A stretch of 64,000 nt of DNA from Lithodes maja (Eukaryota > Arthropoda > Malacostraca > Decapoda > Lithodidae): the NCBI GenBank assembly GCA_037953745.1, contig JBAKBP010003087.1, forward strand, positions 1 to 64,000, read 5' to 3'. How positions within the stretch are numbered: position 1 is the stretch's first letter; each line of letters opens with the position of its first letter. The notes under the pieces were generated by a model. It ran no database searches and was not told where the DNA came from. It worked only from the letters and a program-made list of their open reading frames with translations. This document shows, one piece after another, positions 20,531 to 33,240 of the stretch. The position numbers and the translations under genes are program-made.

Positions 20531-21941
20531 CCTACTGTCTACACGTGTGCCCCCGTGCTCCGGCTTTATTCGATGTTCGCTCTCCTCTAGTGAGTTTTTT
20601 CTCATTTGTATATATCTGGGAGATAGTGAGCAGGGTTTAGACTAGCTAGCACAGGTTGTGTTGCCGTTGGCCCGCAGGAAGTGTTAAAATTAGGGTACGT
20701 TCAGGCGCTTACTTGTTGTGTTCATTTTTGCCACCACGCGCGTGGTGTTTCTTTTTGCTATGCGCCTTAGTTTTTGCTTTATCCTTAGTTAGGAGGCTTT
20801 TCTTCAGTTATCTTTAGCTGTTCCTTAGTGCAGCTTTGGGTCTTGGGACCCTGTCTTTGTTTGCAGACGCGCCAGGTTTAGATTGTAACACGTGGCTGTG
20901 GGATCTTCTGGCGTCCGAACCTGCTGAGAGGCCCCATTTGGGGGCGATCTCTTCGCCCTTTTTGGCTCTTTTCTCATGTTTCATCCATATTGTCTGTCAC
21001 TTTTTTCCTTGATAAGTCTGTAGGCTATCTAGTTGTGGGGGGTACTTTTATTTTGCTCTTGTTGTGATTTATTTATGTCCCCTGTGTTTCTTTGGTCTCC
21101 CTGTTGGTTAGTGTGCCACTTTCCGGGAGTCCTGGGAGACGTCCTACGCTTGGGAGTGCGTGAGTTTTGGGGCGGGTTCTCTCGTGGTTATGCTTTTCTC
21201 CGAGCGTCCCCCCCTGTTTGTCCCGCCGGCCTCTGTTCTGCAGCCTTTGGTTCGGTCCGCCGTGCCGGCGTGTTGCTGGGTTTCTCTTTCTCCCTTGTCG
21301 TTGGTTGGTCAGAGGGGGGTAGGGCGCCTCTACCTCCTCGTTCCAGGAACCTCGCAGGTCCGGCGGAATCCGATATGTTTACGTGTAACACATGTTTGTG
21401 GTGTGCTGGCGGGCCCCTCTGAAGTTTACTCCGTCATTTCCGGCGGCTTAGTGTTTAAACAGTCTGACGGCGGGTGGCGATAGTTTTGTATAGCATGCCT
21501 ATACCCGCCGCCAGGGGGTCTACTGCACCTATGACTTACGTCATAAGCTGGCGCTCTAACATTGTGTCGTTTACCCCGCCTTGCCGGCGGCCTAGCGTGT
21601 AAACGTCCCGGCGGCTGCTTGAGTGTTTGTTGTAACACAGAGCTGACCGCCGCCAGTTGGCTTACTGTCCTATGACCCAGGTCATAAAGTTCGCCCTCTG
21701 CAGTGATAACTCTTCTCATGTTGGCCAGGGGCATAGGAGGAGGCGGTTCACAACCTCTTAGGGGTAGGAAGAAGGGAGGCCATGGCCTACTATTCTTCCT
21801 GCACCGGGAGTATAGGATGTGTGAGGCTCTCTCTGAATATCCTTATGGGCACTGATTCCTGCAATTTTTTTCTTTCCAGGCAACCCCCTAGGACCTCCTG
21901 CCGTTGCGACGTTCCCGCCGGGGAGGGGAGTCTCTTGAATC
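20531..21941 (+). other. Probable 5' non-coding region of DIRS-B
   Basis: The sequence is T-rich then GC-rich, with no credible frame. It leads into the plus-strand gag region at 21942. The 129-codon frame at 21033-21422 is low-complexity and unlike any family I know, although its last residues (MFTCNTCLWC) could be a gag zinc-finger start. A direct repeat (21441-21725) is listed separately. Confidence 0.35.
21441..21725 (+). repeat. 144-bp direct repeat with TATGAC/GTCATA palindromes
   Basis: Two diverged copies are offset by about 144 bases (starting 21441 and 21585). Both have CGGCGGC(T/C)TAG...GTAAAC or GTTTAAAC, then CCGCCGCCAG and a palindrome TATGAC-N4-GTCATA (21530-21545 and 21671-21686). 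The first palindrome contains ACGTCA, similar to a CRE/bZIP site. Position upstream of gag suggests enhancer-like repeats in an element leader. The function is inferred. Confidence 0.65.
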
Positions 21942-24900
21942 ATGCCCTTGGTCACAATCTGCTCAACTCCTACATGCCTTATACCGGTACCAGCGCATAG
22001 ACTGTGTATCAGGTGTGTTCAATACTTAGACAGAGCCTCTTTCATGTGGACATCTCGCACATGTCCAGTCTGTTCAGACCTGTTCGAGGAATGGCTCGCT
22101 GCCCAAGATACGTCTTGTTTGCTCACTCTCATTGACATTAAAACCAAGTTTACGGCATATGCTTCGCAAGTAGCTAACAAAGAACTGTTATGTGATAACC
22201 CGGAATTGTTAAGGGTGGTCAAGTTATATTCATTTGATGAACACATAGATCCCCAGTCACAAAACCCCCCAATACATTTGTGGACCCTTGCGTCTCCTAC
22301 TTCCTCCACGACGTCGGCACAGAGCTCCTCTCCCCCATCCAAGAAGAGCCGCTTAGTGTCACCGAAATGTCCTGGACCTGTCCACCCAAATCCACCGGCA
22401 GGCCGCCTACGGAGAATGAACAGCACAAAGTTTCTGCCGGACAAAATCCGCAAACTCTCTAGCCCACCACGGCGTGTTCTGCTATCTTGAGAGACTCCTG
22501 CTTCTCCACGAGTAGATCTTACGGTGACACGGCCGGTGGTTCCGGCGCCCGCCTCGGGGACGCTGGGGCTTTTCCCCGGCCTCTTCGGGACGGACGCCGG
22601 CCACCCCCAAGCTGCCACTAGAATAAGGAAAACTGTACAAGTTAGGCTCCAGGGTTCCAAACTAGTGTTAACTAACAGACACACTCCGACGGACAGTAAG
22701 GCTCATACCCCTACTCAGTCTCCTGGTTCCTTTACATCAGATGCGGTTACGACCATTAGGTCTTACGCGGCAGCCCTTTCACCATCTACGGGCCAGCTAG
22801 GGTTAGTTTCCGCCCCCATTGACAGATTCTCAACCTACGGTCGCTTAGGAACCACCGCCGCCGCGTGACCAGGAATCAACGGCTACTGGTTCAAGCCACC
22901 CATACAGAGCTAGTAGCAGTCAGGCACTAGATACCAGTCCTAGTACACACACAGCCACTCTTGTACATTATAGACCAACAAGTTAGGCCCCCAACACATT
23001 CTAAACCCCCTGGTTTTACGACTGAGCAACTAAATGACTTGTTACAGAAGGTGATCCGTCAGTGTGCTATAAAACGCGGTCAAACCCCCAATCAGGCACT
23101 GGGACCACCTCACAGTTTATCGATGCCTCACCCTCCTCATGTCAATGTAGGGGTTCCCCATCAGTCTACCTCCTCCGCCGGGACATTGACGGAATGAATA
23201 ATTATCCGCCCGTTGACTACGGGCCCTACGCCGGTTATTCCAGTTATTCCCCTGCCTACGGTAAAGGAGATTTGGCCTCAGACCTTAGGTGTTACCCCAG
23301 GTTCGTTGCCGGAACAAATAGTCCGCCCTTTGACCCCGACTCAAATCCCAGTGATAGTGAACCCAGAGTTCACAGATGTCTCCCTGTCCTCTAACGTAAC
23401 TCCCCCTTCCGCCAGTCGACCCACTCAGGGATTGCCGGCGGATGAATTGTTACTTGCCTCTACCTCCAATAGATCCCCCTTGACTAGGATGGACACTAGT
23501 TCAGTTTCTCGGACTGAAGGTCTACGACGGGATAGTGCTGTAGGTTCAGATGATACTCAACCATATATGTCCCCTTCTTTGGCTAGGAACCAAAGGCCCA
23601 GTAGTCCGCCGGATCCTTTTTGTCCGCCAACCCCTCACTCTTCTGCCCCCCCCCCCAGTTTTGCCGCAAGTACTTACACAACCCCAAGTCCCAAAAGCAC
23701 TGGGAAGGCTCTGGCTTCCGGTTACAGCTGTGACACATGGGGAAGGGCATAAATCGACACAAGGGGAGGTCCCAGTGCCGAGGGAGTGGGCAATAGAAGT
23801 TAACCGTAGACAGGTCTTTAGAGCTAAAGATGCTCAGGGTAAAGTGTTACAGGTCCCTATCTACGCTAGACCTGATCCTGCTAATTATCGGTATTTTGTA
23901 TATAATCCAGGCCTACTGACTCCTCTTCTGGCGGATTCCCCGGTCCACCACGACCCTCCTTACCCAGACACTCATATTTGCCCTGATTGTCATGAATGCT
24001 GTGGCATTAACCCACTGAGCCCCAGCGACGCAAACCGTGCGTCGGTAATGTATGTAACGCTAAACCCCAGCGACTCACCGTTTGCGTCAGTGTCACTCCG
24101 GTCCCTATTACTCCGGTCCTATGGCACCAAGAAGGCTAAGATTTTTTTAAGAACTGTGTAAGTATCCCACGCACCCATGCCGATGGTTGAAAACTCTCAA
24201 AGTCCAACCACGTGCGCGTGAGCGCGCAAAAACATGTTTTTTTGGGGAAATTGCCTTAATTTTTTTTACTCTTGTAAAATCCGTTTTCGGGGGCTCTGTA
24301 GGACCATTTTTTGAGCTTTTTGATCGGTTTTTCGTGGTTTTTCCTTCATTCCTAACCCATTCGCTATTGTTTCTGGGATAAAAAAAAAATCAGAATCAGC
24401 CGGTCCTGGGTGGTACATTATTTTATAAATATTTAGCTGGTACTCAGCGGGTTAATGGATGTCATTCTCTGTATAAGTGGAGAGAGCCTTCTCACAGATT
24501 TCACAGATGTGGTCCCCATCAAAACCAGAGGGAGTTAAATCTGGGTGAGGTGGGCGATGGACCATGGGTAACGTGGGATCAGGAACTTCAACAATTCGCG
24601 ATAGATATTACATCTAACCCTTTGTGCCCAGTTCCACCTCCCCCCATTACCGAGTTTGACTGGCTGACAAAACAACCGGGTGGTGTCCCACTACCCATTT
24701 TTTATTTTCTCATAGCCCCTCAATTAACAGCAGAGGATTTTCCCTTGCCCTTCATTGCTCCAGAACCTATTGAACTCCAACGGGAATTTCTGGTAAGAGA
24801 TAATGCCCGTAGAAAGTTTATTAGCTTCCTATTAACTAGGGATACGGCCCTGGCTATTGCTAAACCCATGCCGGACCCCCCACGGTAGAAGGAGGAATTA

Positions 24901-25200
24901 GTCAAAGCTTTTCAACAGTATCTCCTCCCTTCCCCGGCTCGAAATATCACAGAAATCCGAGCAGCCTTACTTGAGGCAGTCAGATCACGACAGCTCCTCA
25001 GACTCGGTATGGCTCAGGGTTTACCTAAGAATGCTTATTATAGAATTTTGTTCTCTCCGATCTTGACCACAAAGCTCATTGATGACCAGACAGAGGGAGA
25101 CGTTATGGTAATGTGTAAATTTAATGTAGAGACCCCTCAATAGGTCTCCCCAACTGGTGCAGCTGCCGGTGGACGGTTATCAACGCTCCAGCTATTGGTA
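21942..25200 (+). pseudogene. DIRS-B gag region, decayed
   Basis: Several plus frames together look like a DIRS gag. It starts at 21942 with a Cys/His motif (HRLCIRC...TCPVCSDLFEEWL), then has a Ser/Pro-rich linker in shifting frames. A conserved part follows (VPVPREWAIEVNRRQVF, NYRYFVYNPGLLTPLLAD, ICPDCHECCG), then after the TTAA insertion at 24007-24455 GCHSLYKWREPSHRFHRCGP, and the capsid-like part WDQELQQFAIDI. Beyond a TAG at 24886-24888 it continues EIRAALLEAVRSRQLLR and LFSPILTTKL. That last block matches the DIRS gag fragment at 34031-34357, which supports the assignment. There are at least two stops and several frameshifts. No RT was found downstream. Confidence 0.62.
24007..24455. 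mobile_element. MITE D: 449-bp TTAA-flanked element in DIRS-B gag
   Basis: It is bounded by TTAA at 24007-24010 and 24452-24455. The terminal inverted repeats are CCCACTGAGCCCCAGC on the left and CCCGCTGAGTACCAGC on the right (reverse complement), so 13 of 16 match. The interior is non-coding, with an imperfect direct repeat near the left end (AACCCACTGAGCCCCAGCGA and AACCCCAGCGA) and T-rich stretches. Skipping the insert plus one TTAA keeps the gag frame in register through its Cys/His motif. piggyBac-type elements target TTAA. The mobilising transposase for this family is not identified. Confidence 0.8.
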
Positions 25201-26784
25201 ACTTTAAAATGCTTTTAGGACTGGTTATAGCAGTCTTTTCTACCTCCCTCCATCCTCCTCTCTCCCTCAAGCAGTGCTTGTGCAATAGGGTTCTGAGGTT
25301 CGACTTGGTGTTTGTTCCCAAGGATTGGCAGCACCACCTTATAAATCTTCTGCACGACCGGACGGCGCCGGTAAACGCAAGTGCACACCGGAAAGGGAGT
25401 CACGCGGCTCTGCCTCACCCGGCGTTGCATATAGAATGATACAACCCTATAAGGGATGGGATACAACAAGATTGGGGAGGCACGTGATCGCCAGTTCAGG
25501 GACGATAAGCGAACACCGCTAAGCACGCGGCGGACACGCAACAGGACGGGCTTTCTCCCTAACATTGACTCTGAGAAATTAGGGCCAGATACAACCATCC
25601 GCCAGTAGGCGGCTACCATGGTATCTTTAGGATGATGTATTACTAGTCAGCAAATCTGTGTGCTTTAGTTTGTGGGGGGCTGCACCTAGGTTTTTTTTTT
25701 CCTGCAGTTACACTTGACGGTTCCCCAAGGTGTCCCTATTGTGCGTTACATGCGTCGCAACACGAACAAGTATTGGTTCTCGCTAGTTCAATTGTTTTAG
25801 GCAGTTTAAACTCTCAGCATGCTATGCCGGCTGTTGTTTTTCTTTTCGGGAGTAGTCCCGCCGTCAGAGGTGACGATTCGTCCCGGCGGGTGGCTTCCCA
25901 TCAACATAATATTACAGGGGAATTCTTCCTCTCCCCATATGCTCAATCGAGTTGTGCCCACGTAACAGAATGATTCCCGAAGTCAGGGACAGCTCAGCAG
26001 CAGGCCCATGCTCTAATGACAGTCACTTAGGGCCGGATCAGTTATTCTACTTCCCCCCCCCCCCCCCCCTCACTCCCTTGTTCTTAATGTAATACACTCT
26101 TTCCCCCTTTCTGGCCCTCGAGTGATAGGTTAAAACCTTAATGAATGCTCTCGCTCCCCTCCCTTGTTTTCTTTCAATTTATTACAAAATTACTGCCACG
26201 TTCTCCTTGCACAAGTAGGGCATGGCGGCTTAAAATTGATCTGACAGAAGCTTAAGCATTTAGCCACTCAGTCTCATACTTTCGGTAAGGACTTGGAGAC
26301 AAGTTAACGCTGTTAGCAGTCCTTAAGCGCTGGATAACTCTCTCTCTGCTCTTCTGTCAGTCTCGCCAACGGCCTTCCGAACGTGTCAGCTCTCACCTTT
26401 TTCTGTAATTGCGACAAAATCAATAATAAAGGGGAACCGCAATCCCTTCAGTTCAGGGTACTTAGTTTTCCCGCCGGCTTACACTGGAGGCCATTCAATC
26501 CTTACTGTTTTGGCCAGCCGCGCTGCCCGTGAGCTATCTCTGACCTCGAAGTGATAGTGAACTGTCGAGGCGATGGTGGGAGGCGGACGCATTTTTTGAG
26601 GCTCCGGCATATTATCATGGGCACGATTAAATATCACAGAATTTCGAATACATACTGAGCGAGCGAGGAGAGGCAGGACTAGTGAAGTGTTTGGAAGATA
26701 AATTGGTGTGGTGGAGGGGTGATATATATTGTAATTAGAGTAGTTTAACAACGGGTCAGCTTAGAGTTGTGATTGTAAACAAAC
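25201..26784. other. Unassigned region between DIRS-B and CR1-C
   Basis: It probably starts with the tail of the DIRS gag (basic Arg/Lys/Pro-rich frame near 25325-25522) and ends with the leader of CR1-C. Between them I see no recognisable domain. A run of 17 C residues lies near 26053-26069. Short frames here lack motifs and are left uncalled. Confidence 0.35.
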
Positions 26785-27887
26785 ATGGCGGATGGAACGG
26801 CGGGAATTTCGGAGACGGAAGAAAGGTTAGGGCGGTTTCGTGGGTTTAGGAGTACAGATAAGAAGGTAGAAGAGATTAGTAATGTTGTGAAGGATTTGGA
26901 AAAGTGGAAGAGTGATACGGAGAAATGGAAGGGGGACGTTGGTGAGAAAATCAAGGTATTGTGCGAACTATGTGGTGCGTCGGGTGGGGCAGGCAATAGG
27001 CTTAGTGAAGGAAGCGAATGTAGGCCTATTTCGGAAGTTAATAATAACCTAGAGATGGTATTAAAAAGGGTAGAGGAATTGGGAGCAGAGAATATGGTAT
27101 TAAAGGAGCAGCTGAAGGAATACGAAGGACGATTCAAGGAAGTAAAGGAGTCAACTGCATGGACGGTGGTAGGTGAACAGATAGTTAAGGATTTGGAGGA
27201 AATTGTGAAAGAACAAAAGGAGGAAATGAATAAGACAAAACAAAAATTTGAGAGTGCAGTCGTAGGTGTCATGAAGAACAAGGAGAGTGTCGTGAGGGAG
27301 GCCATGGACAGGGATAGAGGTGTAATCATGTATGGAGATATAGAGGCTCATATGAATGATAATGGAGTGAGAAAAGTGAGAGATATGGAGTAAGTGAAGG
27401 TCATGAAAGCTGTTGATGTAGATGGATGTGGATGGGATAGGCAGGTGGAGGAAGTCAGTAGGATAGGTAGATATAGGAGGGGGGAGATGAGACCTATAAG
27501 GGTACAGTTTAAAACCAGGGCAGTGGCAGAGACAGTGACAAATTTTAGTTGGAGACTAAAGACAAATGCAGAACTGAAACATATAAGAATAAAGAAGGAT
27601 TTGAGCATAGAACAAAGACAAAAATAAAGGAACTACAGGAAAAGGCTGATGAGGAAAATGGGAAGTTGGGTGAGGAGGATAAGAAGAAGTTTTTCTGGAG
27701 AGTGAGGGACGGGAAGTTGAAGAAGTGGCTTATACGAATAGAAGGGAGAAGGAGATCTGGGAGGGAAGAGAATGTGATAGAAGTTGTGGCAGAGGTGGAG
27801 AGCAGGGTGGAAGCGTCTCGGGGAGAGACAGGAGAAGAAGAAGCTGCAGACCCAGTACCGGTAGTGTTAGGGGGGGAGTAGGGCACA
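26785..27887 (+). pseudogene. CR1-C ORF1 protein, disrupted
   Basis: The start ATG at 26785 (MADGTAGISETEERLG) follows the sequence GTAAACAAAC. The first 202 codons are strongly charged with heptad-like Leu/Glu/Lys spacing, which suggests a coiled coil of the kind that trimerises ORF1 proteins. A TAA at 27391 and a frameshift near 27615 break the frame. Beyond them come IRVQFKTRAVAETVTNFSWR, ELKHIRIKKDLSIEQRQK and KKKFFWRVRDGKLKKWLIR. These blocks are shared with the ORF1 of CR1-A, which has the same tail design, so the two elements belong to one family group. Confidence 0.7.
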
Positions 27888-27922
27888 GACAGGAGGAGCG
27901 GGATGATGTAGCTGCTGAAGGA

Positions 27923-30815
27923 ATGGTAGAAAGATTAAGGATTATGTTTAGTAATGTTGATGTGTTTACCCAGGACAAGAAAAGAGAACTGATATGTAGG
28001 TTGCAGGATGAAGAGGAAAAACCTGATGTCATAGCCTTACAGGAAGTAAGTCCAAAAAATGCTAGAATTGAAAGGGAACTGGTGGAGTATAGTTTGGAGG
28101 GTTTTGAGTTGTATGAGAGGAATGCTATTAGAGCAGAGGTTGGAAGAGGACTATTTATTTATGTAGGAAAAGAGCTCAAGGTAAATGAGGTGGATATGAG
28201 ACAGCAGTATTGTGAGTATTTGTGTATTGAAGTAAAATGTGCAAGAGGGTCAATTCTAATTGCCTCTATATATAGAAGCCCAAATAATAGTAGGGAAGAG
28301 GATGATAACCTACTGAAAGCAATGAAGGAAATAGATAATAGAGAGAACAAAATTATATAAGATTTTGATTGGAGATTTCAATTTGCCTAGGATCAACTGG
28401 GTAAATTGTACTACTCCAGCAGGACAGTGTAGTCTGGAAAACAAGTTTATAGAGAAAGTGAGAGATTGTTTTTTTAACGCAACATATTACAGAGATGACA
28501 AGATATAGAGATGGGACGCAGGGGAGTGTACTTGATTTGATTTTTAGCAATGAGGAGATTATAGTGGAACATGTCAATGTGGCTAGCCCTATAGGTCGTA
28601 GTGACCATGCCTGTATAAGTTTTAGTTGCAATATTAAACAGAGAGGGATAATAGAAGCAATAAAAAAAAAATATACATGTATGATAGAGCAGATTATGAG
28701 CTGCTGAGAAGGTGTTTGGACATTGACTGGGGGGAATACTTGAACGGTGAAGACGCTGAAGGAATGTGGAGGAAGATTAGAGTCAAACTGGAGAATGCTA
28801 TATCCAAATGTGTACCAGTAAGGGAATTTAAGGATAAAACAAAATTGAGGAAAAGAACGAACCCAGAATTATCAATGAAAAGAAAGCTTTGAACATTGAT
28901 AAGAAGAAAGAAACGATTGTGGGAAAGACTAAAAGTGTTAAAAAAGAACGGGGGGTCTAGTATAGAAGCTAAAGAAGTGGATTTGGAACGCAGACAAATA
29001 AACAATAAAATAAGGTGGGAGACAAGGAGGGGGGTGAAGGAGAGGGAGAGAGAGATTGCAAGAAATGTGAAGGATAATCCAAAAATATTCTGGAAGTACA
29101 TTCAGGAAAAGTTAACAAGAAGAGTAGGTATCCCAGAACTGATAGGAGACTTGGATGATAGGAATAGAGCAGAAACTGATAAGGAGAAAGCAGAGGTGCT
29201 GGGGAAATACTTTGGGGAGGTACTAACAGTGGAGTCGGATGATGCAGTGCATTCCCATCAAACAGGCACCGGCACTGGAACTATTAGAGTTTTCCCATGC
29301 TAGAATAAGAAGGGCTATAGAAAAAATGAAAAGAAGTAAGTCCCCGGGACCGGATGGGATACATCCAAGAATCATAAAGGAAGGAGGGGAGATGTTAGTA
29401 GAGCCATTAAAAATGTTATTTGAGGTATCTTTTAATACAGGACAAATCCCGATGGACTGGAGATCGAGAGGCGAACATAACAGATATATTTAAGAAGGGA
29501 AAGAGAAATGACCCAGGAAATTATAGACCAGTCAGTTTGACAAGTGTTGTGTGTAAACTAATGGAAACCGTAATTAGAGAAGGAATAATGGAGCATATGA
29601 AATCAAACCAACTTTTCAGTGGGCCACAGTTCGGATTCTTGCCGAGGAGGTCGACGGTACTACAGCTAATTAAGGTGGTATATGATTGGATGCAAATTCT
29701 GGAGGATGGTGATGTTATAGACGTGGTATATTGCGATTTTATGAAGGCCTTCGATAAGGTCCTATACAAAAGGTTAATAGAGAAAGTTAGAAGCTATAAT
29801 ATAGGGGAGAAATGTGTGAAATGGATAGAAGCCTTCCTGAAAGATCGGAGACAGAGGGTACTGGTGAATGGAATAGGCTCGGGGTGGAGGGAAATTACAA
29901 GTGGGGTACCTCAGGGATCTGTGTTGGGACCACTACTGTTCGTTATATTTATCAACGACTTACCTGAAGTTATAACTAATGGAAGTGAGATATACCTGTA
30001 TGCAGATGACACTAAGCTGTATAGAAGAGTGAGGAGTAAGGAAGATGTGGGTTTGCTTCAAGGAGATGTGGAGGGCATGAAGGATGGTTAATGCCTTTTC
30101 ATCCAAAAAAATGCAAGTACATGCGGATTGGGACAAGCAAGATAGACAAGGTAGGATACAGTATGTATGAAGCGATGGAGGAAGTTAATGCAGAAAAGGA
30201 TATAGGAGTAGTGATAGACAATAAGTTAAATTTCTCAGAATATTTAGCGGAAAAGATAAACAAAGCCAATAGAATTGTAGGGTTGATAAGGAGGACATTT
30301 GTGTCACTTGACGAAAAAATATTCAGGAATCTCCTTACAGCGCTGGTTAGGCCGCACCTGGAATATGCGAACCAGGTGTGGGCTCCATATATGGTAAAGG
30401 ATATAGAAGCAGTGGAGAAAGTGCAGAGGAGAGCTAGCAAGCTAGTACCAACGTTGAAGAACGCGGGCTATGAGCAGAGGTTGAGGACACTGGGACTTCC
30501 GACACTGGCATTATTATAGGAGAGAGAGAGGGGATATGATAGAGACTTTTAAGATTGTGTCAGGAAAGTATGATGAGGATGTGTGTGAAGGTATCTTCTA
30601 GATGCGGGAGGGAACAAGAACGAGAGGACACTCTAAGAAAATTTACAAAGAGAGAAATAGGCTTGAAAAGGCAAAGAACTCATTTTGTGATAGAGTGGTA
30701 AATGAGTGGAACGCACTGCCCCAGTATGTGCAAGTACTGGCACTGAGCTGGATACACAGGCCTAGTTTGCCTTTTTCCAGAGGGTCTACTGTAAGAAACT
30801 GTAAGAAATTTTAGT
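27923..30815 (+). pseudogene. CR1-C ORF2: endonuclease/reverse transcriptase, heavily frameshifted
   Basis: It starts at 27923 (MVERLRIMFSNVD). Endonuclease motifs are VIALQEVSPKN, SIYRSPNN, a GDFNLPRINWV block near 28368 in another frame, and SDHACISFS. RT motifs are KRSKSPGPDGIHPRIIKEGG (29330), SLTSVVCKLMETVIR (29536), CDFMKAFDKVLYKRL, TSGVPQGSVLGPLLF (29898), the catalytic YADDTK (near 30000) and the tail LEYANQVWAPYMVKDIEAVEKVQRRASKLVP. The C-terminal DRVVNEWNALPQYV follows at 30690. At least six frame breaks or stops separate these blocks, so the copy is dead and older than CR1-A or CR1-B. Confidence 0.82.
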
Positions 30816-31846
30816 CGTATAAGTTAAGTTCAGAATTATTTTACATGTTCCGGTTTGGACGCCGGGGGTGGGGGGGCCATGGTCGAGGCCAATCAGGTCT
30901 ACCGGCTAATTGGTTGTAAGTGTCTTGCTCGATCCTCTTCAACTAGAAACACTCTATGGCATCCCCCCCCCCCTCCCCTGGCGGACCAACTGATATAGCC
31001 AGCTGATTCTCTGGCTCTATGAGATTACTCTATGAACATACGTTGTCCTTACTCTACGCCAAGTTGGCTGGAGTCGGTGGTAGTCACCGGAGGTGCCCTC
31101 GGTGCAGGATTTATTTGCATGTTTTATCTCCTTTAGAAATTTGGTTTTTCAATTAATGCCCAACCTTTTTCTTGAGGTCTGCATGAGGGCACACTCCCTC
31201 TTTTTGTTTTTGCTTGTATTTCAGACCTTAGTACTGTGATGTGTACGCCCATTTAATTGGGGCTTAAGGAAAGGGTGGGGGGGGATATGTGGATCCCAGT
31301 ACATGAGAAGAACCCCCTTCCGCAGGATTACAAGTGGATGCAGGGCAAGCTAGGCGTTGCTTACGCCGGGCCAAGCTCAAATATATGTGTACGAGCTAAG
31401 AAGCTCGGGAAAATTTGTTTAGTTATTAAAGCTGATTTAATCATTATATGTTTTTGAAAGCTTATTAAAGCTCATGTGTTTTATAAATAATAAAATATTG
31501 ATTACACTACTGTTAATTGTATATTCTGACATACGGAGCCCTGTATGTTAATTTAAGAGTTAGAATTAGAGTTGAAGGAGTGCCAAACTACCCAGGCGGC
31601 GAAGCAGACCAGCGAGCGAACTAGCGAGTGGGAAACTAGCTCGTCCGCATACCAGCAAACAAGCCTTCACACCTGCGTGCGTCATAGGGGACCCTGCAAA
31701 CTACTTCGATGACCCGACGCTATGACGTATGATTGACGCCAGGAGACTCGATTGGACCACGCACCTGCTACGCAACTCGAGGAGCTGTGATTGGGGTGCG
31801 CACCATATCCCGCCTCCTGATTCGTTCCTACACCATCATTGTTTAG

Positions 31847-31885
31847 TATATAAGATCCGAGTAGTAGGCATTCAAACGAGTCTCA
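31847..31885 (+). promoter_or_regulatory. TATA-type core promoter candidate
   Basis: TATATAAG at 31847-31854 is preceded by GC-rich sequence with CGCCAGGAG and followed about 27-30 bases later by ATTCAAACGAGTCTCATT, where arthropod-style initiators (TCATT or TCAKT) would be expected. No ORF follows within 1 kb, so this is more likely an old element promoter than a gene promoter. Confidence 0.35.
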
Positions 31886-32031
31886 TTTGGAGTTGGGGAA
31901 GGTGAACTTGCAGCTGGAGGAAGACGGGGTGAAGTATTATAATGGGATTGTGACTGTCAGTCAGATTATATAAGTGTGTGTTAAGTGTGTTCGGTGTAAA
32001 CACTTACGTTATGATGGTTAGTGAAATGTGT

Positions 32032-32214
32032 GATTGGGAATTAACGTTAACGCTACTATTATGTACTTAACTATTTGATTGGGAATTAACGTTTAATGCT
32101 ACTATTATGTACTTAACTATTTGATTGGGAATTAACGTTTAACGCTACTATTATGTACTTAACTCTTTGATTGGGAATTAACGTTAACGCTACTATTATG
32201 TACTTAAGTATTGT
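32032..32214 (+). repeat. Four tandem copies of a 45-46 bp unit
   Basis: Units begin GATTGGGAATTAACG at 32032, 32077, 32123 and 32169. Each includes ACGCTACTATTATGTACTTAA, and the palindromic GTTAAC/ACGTTAACG varies between units by one or two bases. The array is short and nearly homogeneous, so it expanded recently. Confidence 0.9.
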
Positions 32215-33118
32215 AGTTGACTGACTTGTGGACTAAAGCAACTCTTTAAGTAATTGGATTATGATGAAAGTAATACTATTGTTTTATATTAATACTTACG
32301 AGTTCTTTAATTTTCTTTTAATTAAGCTTACATTGCTTAACGGTGCTTAGTACGGTGATACTATTGTCTCATATTAGTAATATCGCTTTAGACTAACATG
32401 GCTGTTTTAATATTACTTCTAGTGATTTCCTAAGCTGAAGAAAATTCTTTTAGCTTCAAAATATTATTTTGCTTTTCATATTATTTGAGTGAGACCTGAA
32501 TCGAATCTATGAAGCGATCCTGTAACTTAATTTACTCATAATCATACCTCAATGTTACGTGGTTAAGAAATACATTTAATAAATTATTAATTATATATCT
32601 AACTTTTTATGTGACTTTGATATTAATCCTGATGATAATAATAATATAATACTATTAACGTAAGACAAGAACCAAGAATAATTACATTAAATATAAATAA
32701 AAGGACATATAAGAAAACTAGCTATTCATTTCAAAAAGGGTAAGAGACAGAAATATTCTTACCTCAATATTTATCTTTCAAGACTTTTTATAGAATTAAT
32801 AGTCCTTCTTTAGATATAACTTATTCGGTTCATAACCATAGCCTACTAAGCTTCGGTTAAATAATAATTCTTTATAAATACTACATGACTTTAATTAGTT
32901 TCAGTATTTTTTCATAATTAAAGAGTATCAGTCAATAAAGGATACCAAGGATCCAAAAGGAAAGGAAGCAACAACAGGAAATAATTTTATTAGATTTTAC
33001 TTTTGTTTTGCCTTCAGTTGACTGATACCTTAATATATATCTCTGTGCTATCTAGATTCATCAAGTTAACCACTTGAGGATCAAGATACGTAACAATATG
33101 TAAATTTCAGGTTTCCAT

Positions 33119-33240
33119 GCTAGTTGCACTAGATTGAGAAGGGTTGGTATTGGTCAAAGTGACTCAATAAAGGTTCCAGGCTAGTTTGCACTAGATTGAG
33201 AAGGGTTGGTATTGGTCGAAGTGACTCAATAAATGGACCA
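33119..33240 (+). repeat. Tandem duplication of about 63 bp
   Basis: GCACTAGATTGAGAAGGGTT and GGTATTGGTC(A/G)AAGTGACTCAATAAA occur twice in direct succession, from about 33119 and 33182, with a one-base indel and one substitution. Confidence 0.85.

Noticed and set aside
21033..21422. 129-codon frame as a possible novel gene
   Set aside because: Composition follows local T/G-rich DNA, two overlapping frames are equally long, and no motif is visible apart from a possible Cys pair at the end.
32032..32214. CRISPR array
   Set aside because: Units are head-to-tail tandem repeats without unique spacers, in a eukaryotic repeat landscape.
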